Positions 62,132 to 64,000 of a DNA stretch of 64,000 nt are shown piece by piece (position 1 is the first letter of the stretch; every line of letters starts with the position of its first letter). A program made the position numbers and the translations under genes. The notes below the pieces were generated by a model, which saw nothing but the letters and a program-made list of their open reading frames with translations, was not told where the DNA came from and searched no databases. Source of the stretch: Diatrype stigma (taxonomy: Eukaryota; Ascomycota; Sordariomycetes; Xylariales; Diatrypaceae); contig JAKJXP020000048.1 in NCBI GenBank assembly GCA_022225965.2, forward strand, positions 194,876 to 258,875, given 5' to 3'.

Positions 62132-64000
62132 ATGAAGTCTCTCCAACGCGTCCTGGTCGCTAACCGTGGCGAAATCGCAGTCCGATGCATTCGCGCCTGT
62201 AAAGAGTTGTCAATCACGAGCGTGGCGATCTTCACAAGAGCCGACAGCCATTCCCTCCATGTACGGTCGGCTGACGTCAGTGTCCTACTTGAAAATGAAG
62301 GTTCTCAAGCCTACATGGACATGTAAGTACCGTACATGTTAGGGGCTCAGTACACCGACTACATCTGAAACCCCGGGGAAATTACTGACATCTTTGAAAG
62401 CGACGACATTTTGAAGATCTGTGCGGACCAGTCTATCGATGCCGTCATCCCCGGCTACGGGTTCCTGAGCGAAGATGCCGAGTTCTGTCGCCGGGTCGAG
62501 GAAGCTGGCATGGTCTTCGTTGGCCCGGATGCCAACACCATCAAATGCATGGGGCTCAAGCACATTGCGCGGGACTTCGCAATCGCTGCCCAAGTACCCG
62601 TTATTGAAGGTACAGGTTTGCTAGAGAATGCGTCTGCGGCGCTGCGAGAGGCACGTGTTGTGGGATTTCCGGTGTGCAAGACCTGCCCCCTATCTATTAC
62701 GCCCGGATTCGAGACTGACTTAAACTTTACAAAGGTCATAATCAAAGCGTCTGGTGGAGGCGGTGGCATCGGCCAACGGATCTGTTACAGTGCAAATGAT
62801 ATCATAGGCGCTTTTGCCGATGTGGACAGTCGTTCGAAGGCACTGTTCAAGGACGCCGGTGTTTTCCTTGAGAGGTACTACCCGAGAACTCATCATATAG
62901 AGGTTCAGGTACGTCAGAGTCTGTATACACCGGGTAGAGAACCGACGAAACGACTCATCTATGAAAACATATACTGAATGCCTGGGTCAACTTAGATTTT
63001 CGGCAATGGCTCCGACGTCATACACCTAGGAGAGAGAGAGTGCAGTATTCAGCGTCGTCATCAGAAAGTGAGTGAAATCTCAACCGAATGATTATCTACC
63101 TTGGGAAGTATCACGGCTTATTTCAGATAGATTATAGAAGAATGCCCGTCGCCGCATCTGCGTCTGAATCCAGCCTTGCGGGACAGGCTCATGTCATGTG
63201 CCGTATCGCTAGCTAGATCGATCAGCTACCGCTCTGCTGGCACTGTGGAGTTTCTGGTCGACCACGAGTCTGACAGCTTCTGCTTTCTCGAGATGAACAC
63301 TCGTCTGCAGGTCGAGCACGGGATCACCGAGCTGTGCCACGGAGTCGATATCGTGACACTGATGTTACGCCAGGCCCAGTGCCAGGTTCAAGGCCTGGAA
63401 GGCATCCCAGTTGCAGAACTACTTGCGCTGCAAGAGAAAGGAAGCCATCCCCAGGGCGTCGCCATAGAAGTAAGGGTATGTGCCGAGAATCCAGCTGATT
63501 CATTCGTGCCATGCTCGGGTGTCGTGCAACAGCTTTCCTGGCCAGAGTTGGAAGGTCTGCGGATCGACACTTGGATTCAGACTGGCACAGTGGTCAGCCC
63601 CTATTTCGGTGATCCACCTCCATGATCTATTCCGTCACGGTGATGAAACGATGCTAATTGTTCCTTAATCAGACTCCCTACTGGGAAAAGTAATGGTCCA
63701 TCGAAACACGCGAGAGGAAGTCATAGAAGTACTGCAGGCTGTTTTGAAACGCCCCATGATAGGTGGTATCACGACCAACCAAGCCTTCCTCGCGTCTATC
63801 ATCGCGTCACCATGTTCGTTATGGTCTCCCCCCTGGTCACGTAACAGCCTCTGATTAATGATGATAGCTTTCTCGAGGGGGTCCACATTGACAATATTTC
63901 TTGATCATCAATTCGACTTCGATCCAGTGGGACTGTCAGTCCTGAAGCCCGGTGCCATGACGACGATACAGCAACCTCGACCGCGCGATATGAAGGGCTA
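62132..64000 (+). CDS. Urea carboxylase-type biotin-dependent enzyme, N-terminal part (cut by window end)
   Basis: Seven exons are visible (62132-62322, 62401-62671, 62735-62908, 62996-63067, 63131-63608, 63673-63813, 63868-64000 and on), encoding about 486 residues in one frame. It begins directly with the biotin carboxylase domain: [29 protein letters not shown] IPGYGFLSE, the ATP-grasp loop [12 protein letters not shown] (about 156-167), [19 protein letters not shown] and the catalytic [10 protein letters not shown] (290-299). After the biotin carboxylase C-terminal domain come FLDHQFDF and [11 protein letters not shown]. That is the start of the KipA/allophanate-hydrolase-subunit-2 type domain found in urea carboxylase, not in acetyl-CoA or pyruvate carboxylase. 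Full-length relatives run to about 1,200 residues with a biotinyl domain. No amidase (allophanate hydrolase) precedes it. Activity: ATP-dependent carboxylation of urea or a similar amide, cytosolic. Confidence 0.85.

Noticed and set aside
63814..63867. A premature stop in the urea carboxylase-like gene
   Set aside because: The stop lies inside a 54-nt intron; splicing joins IIASP to the SF...FLDHQFDF stretch expected of the family.

Overview
The window looks like a filamentous ascomycete (Pezizomycotina) chromosome. Coding genes carry short introns (49-111 nt) with GTAAGT-like donors and CTAAC/CTGAC-like branch sites. Gene islands of balanced composition alternate sharply with long AT-rich blocks. 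Those blocks hold LTR retrotransposon relics full of stop codons and C-to-T / G-to-A transitions, as expected of repeat-induced point mutation (RIP). The species cannot be named from this sequence.

Layout. 1-22,260 is an AT-rich transposon graveyard: a minus-strand Ty3/Gypsy relic cut by the window start (1-4.3 kb), one arm of a 1.6-kb inverted dispersed repeat (6.9-8.5 kb), two copies of a ~0.59-kb miniature LTR element (9.57 and 14.06 kb), a 1.24-kb miniature LTR element (11.84-13.07 kb), and a plus-strand Gypsy relic (about 13.1-19.8 kb) split by a 2-kb short LTR element. 22,260-26,270 is a small island with a divergent pair: a 2-oxoglutarate/Fe(II) dioxygenase (minus) and a DUF1365 protein (plus). 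26,270-48,800 is a second AT-rich block: the other inverted-repeat arm, three copies of a ~300-bp LTR-like repeat, a second short LTR element, and a complete Ty1/Copia element with 390-bp LTRs and a 5-bp target duplication, apparently inserted into an older inverted-repeat element. 48,830-64,000 is a gene island: ACS-family MFS permease (+), hotdog thioesterase (-), monocarboxylate-transporter-like MFS (+), fungal rhodopsin-domain membrane protein (+), cytochrome P450 (+), and a urea carboxylase-type biotin enzyme (+) cut by the window end. A 400-bp hAT-type MITE lies between the thioesterase and the second transporter.

How the parts relate. For all seven complete genes, exon lengths from donor and acceptor sites sum to an exact multiple of three and key family motifs are present, so I consider them intact. 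The right island mixes transporters, a P450, a receptor-like membrane protein and a urea carboxylase-like enzyme. That could be a nitrogen or specialised-metabolism neighbourhood, but no backbone synthase (PKS, NRPS, terpene synthase) is visible, so a cluster is only a hypothesis. The most informative non-coding material is the miniature LTR elements: one copy keeps an unmutated core while its relative 4 kb away is fully mutated, giving an internal before/after comparison of RIP.
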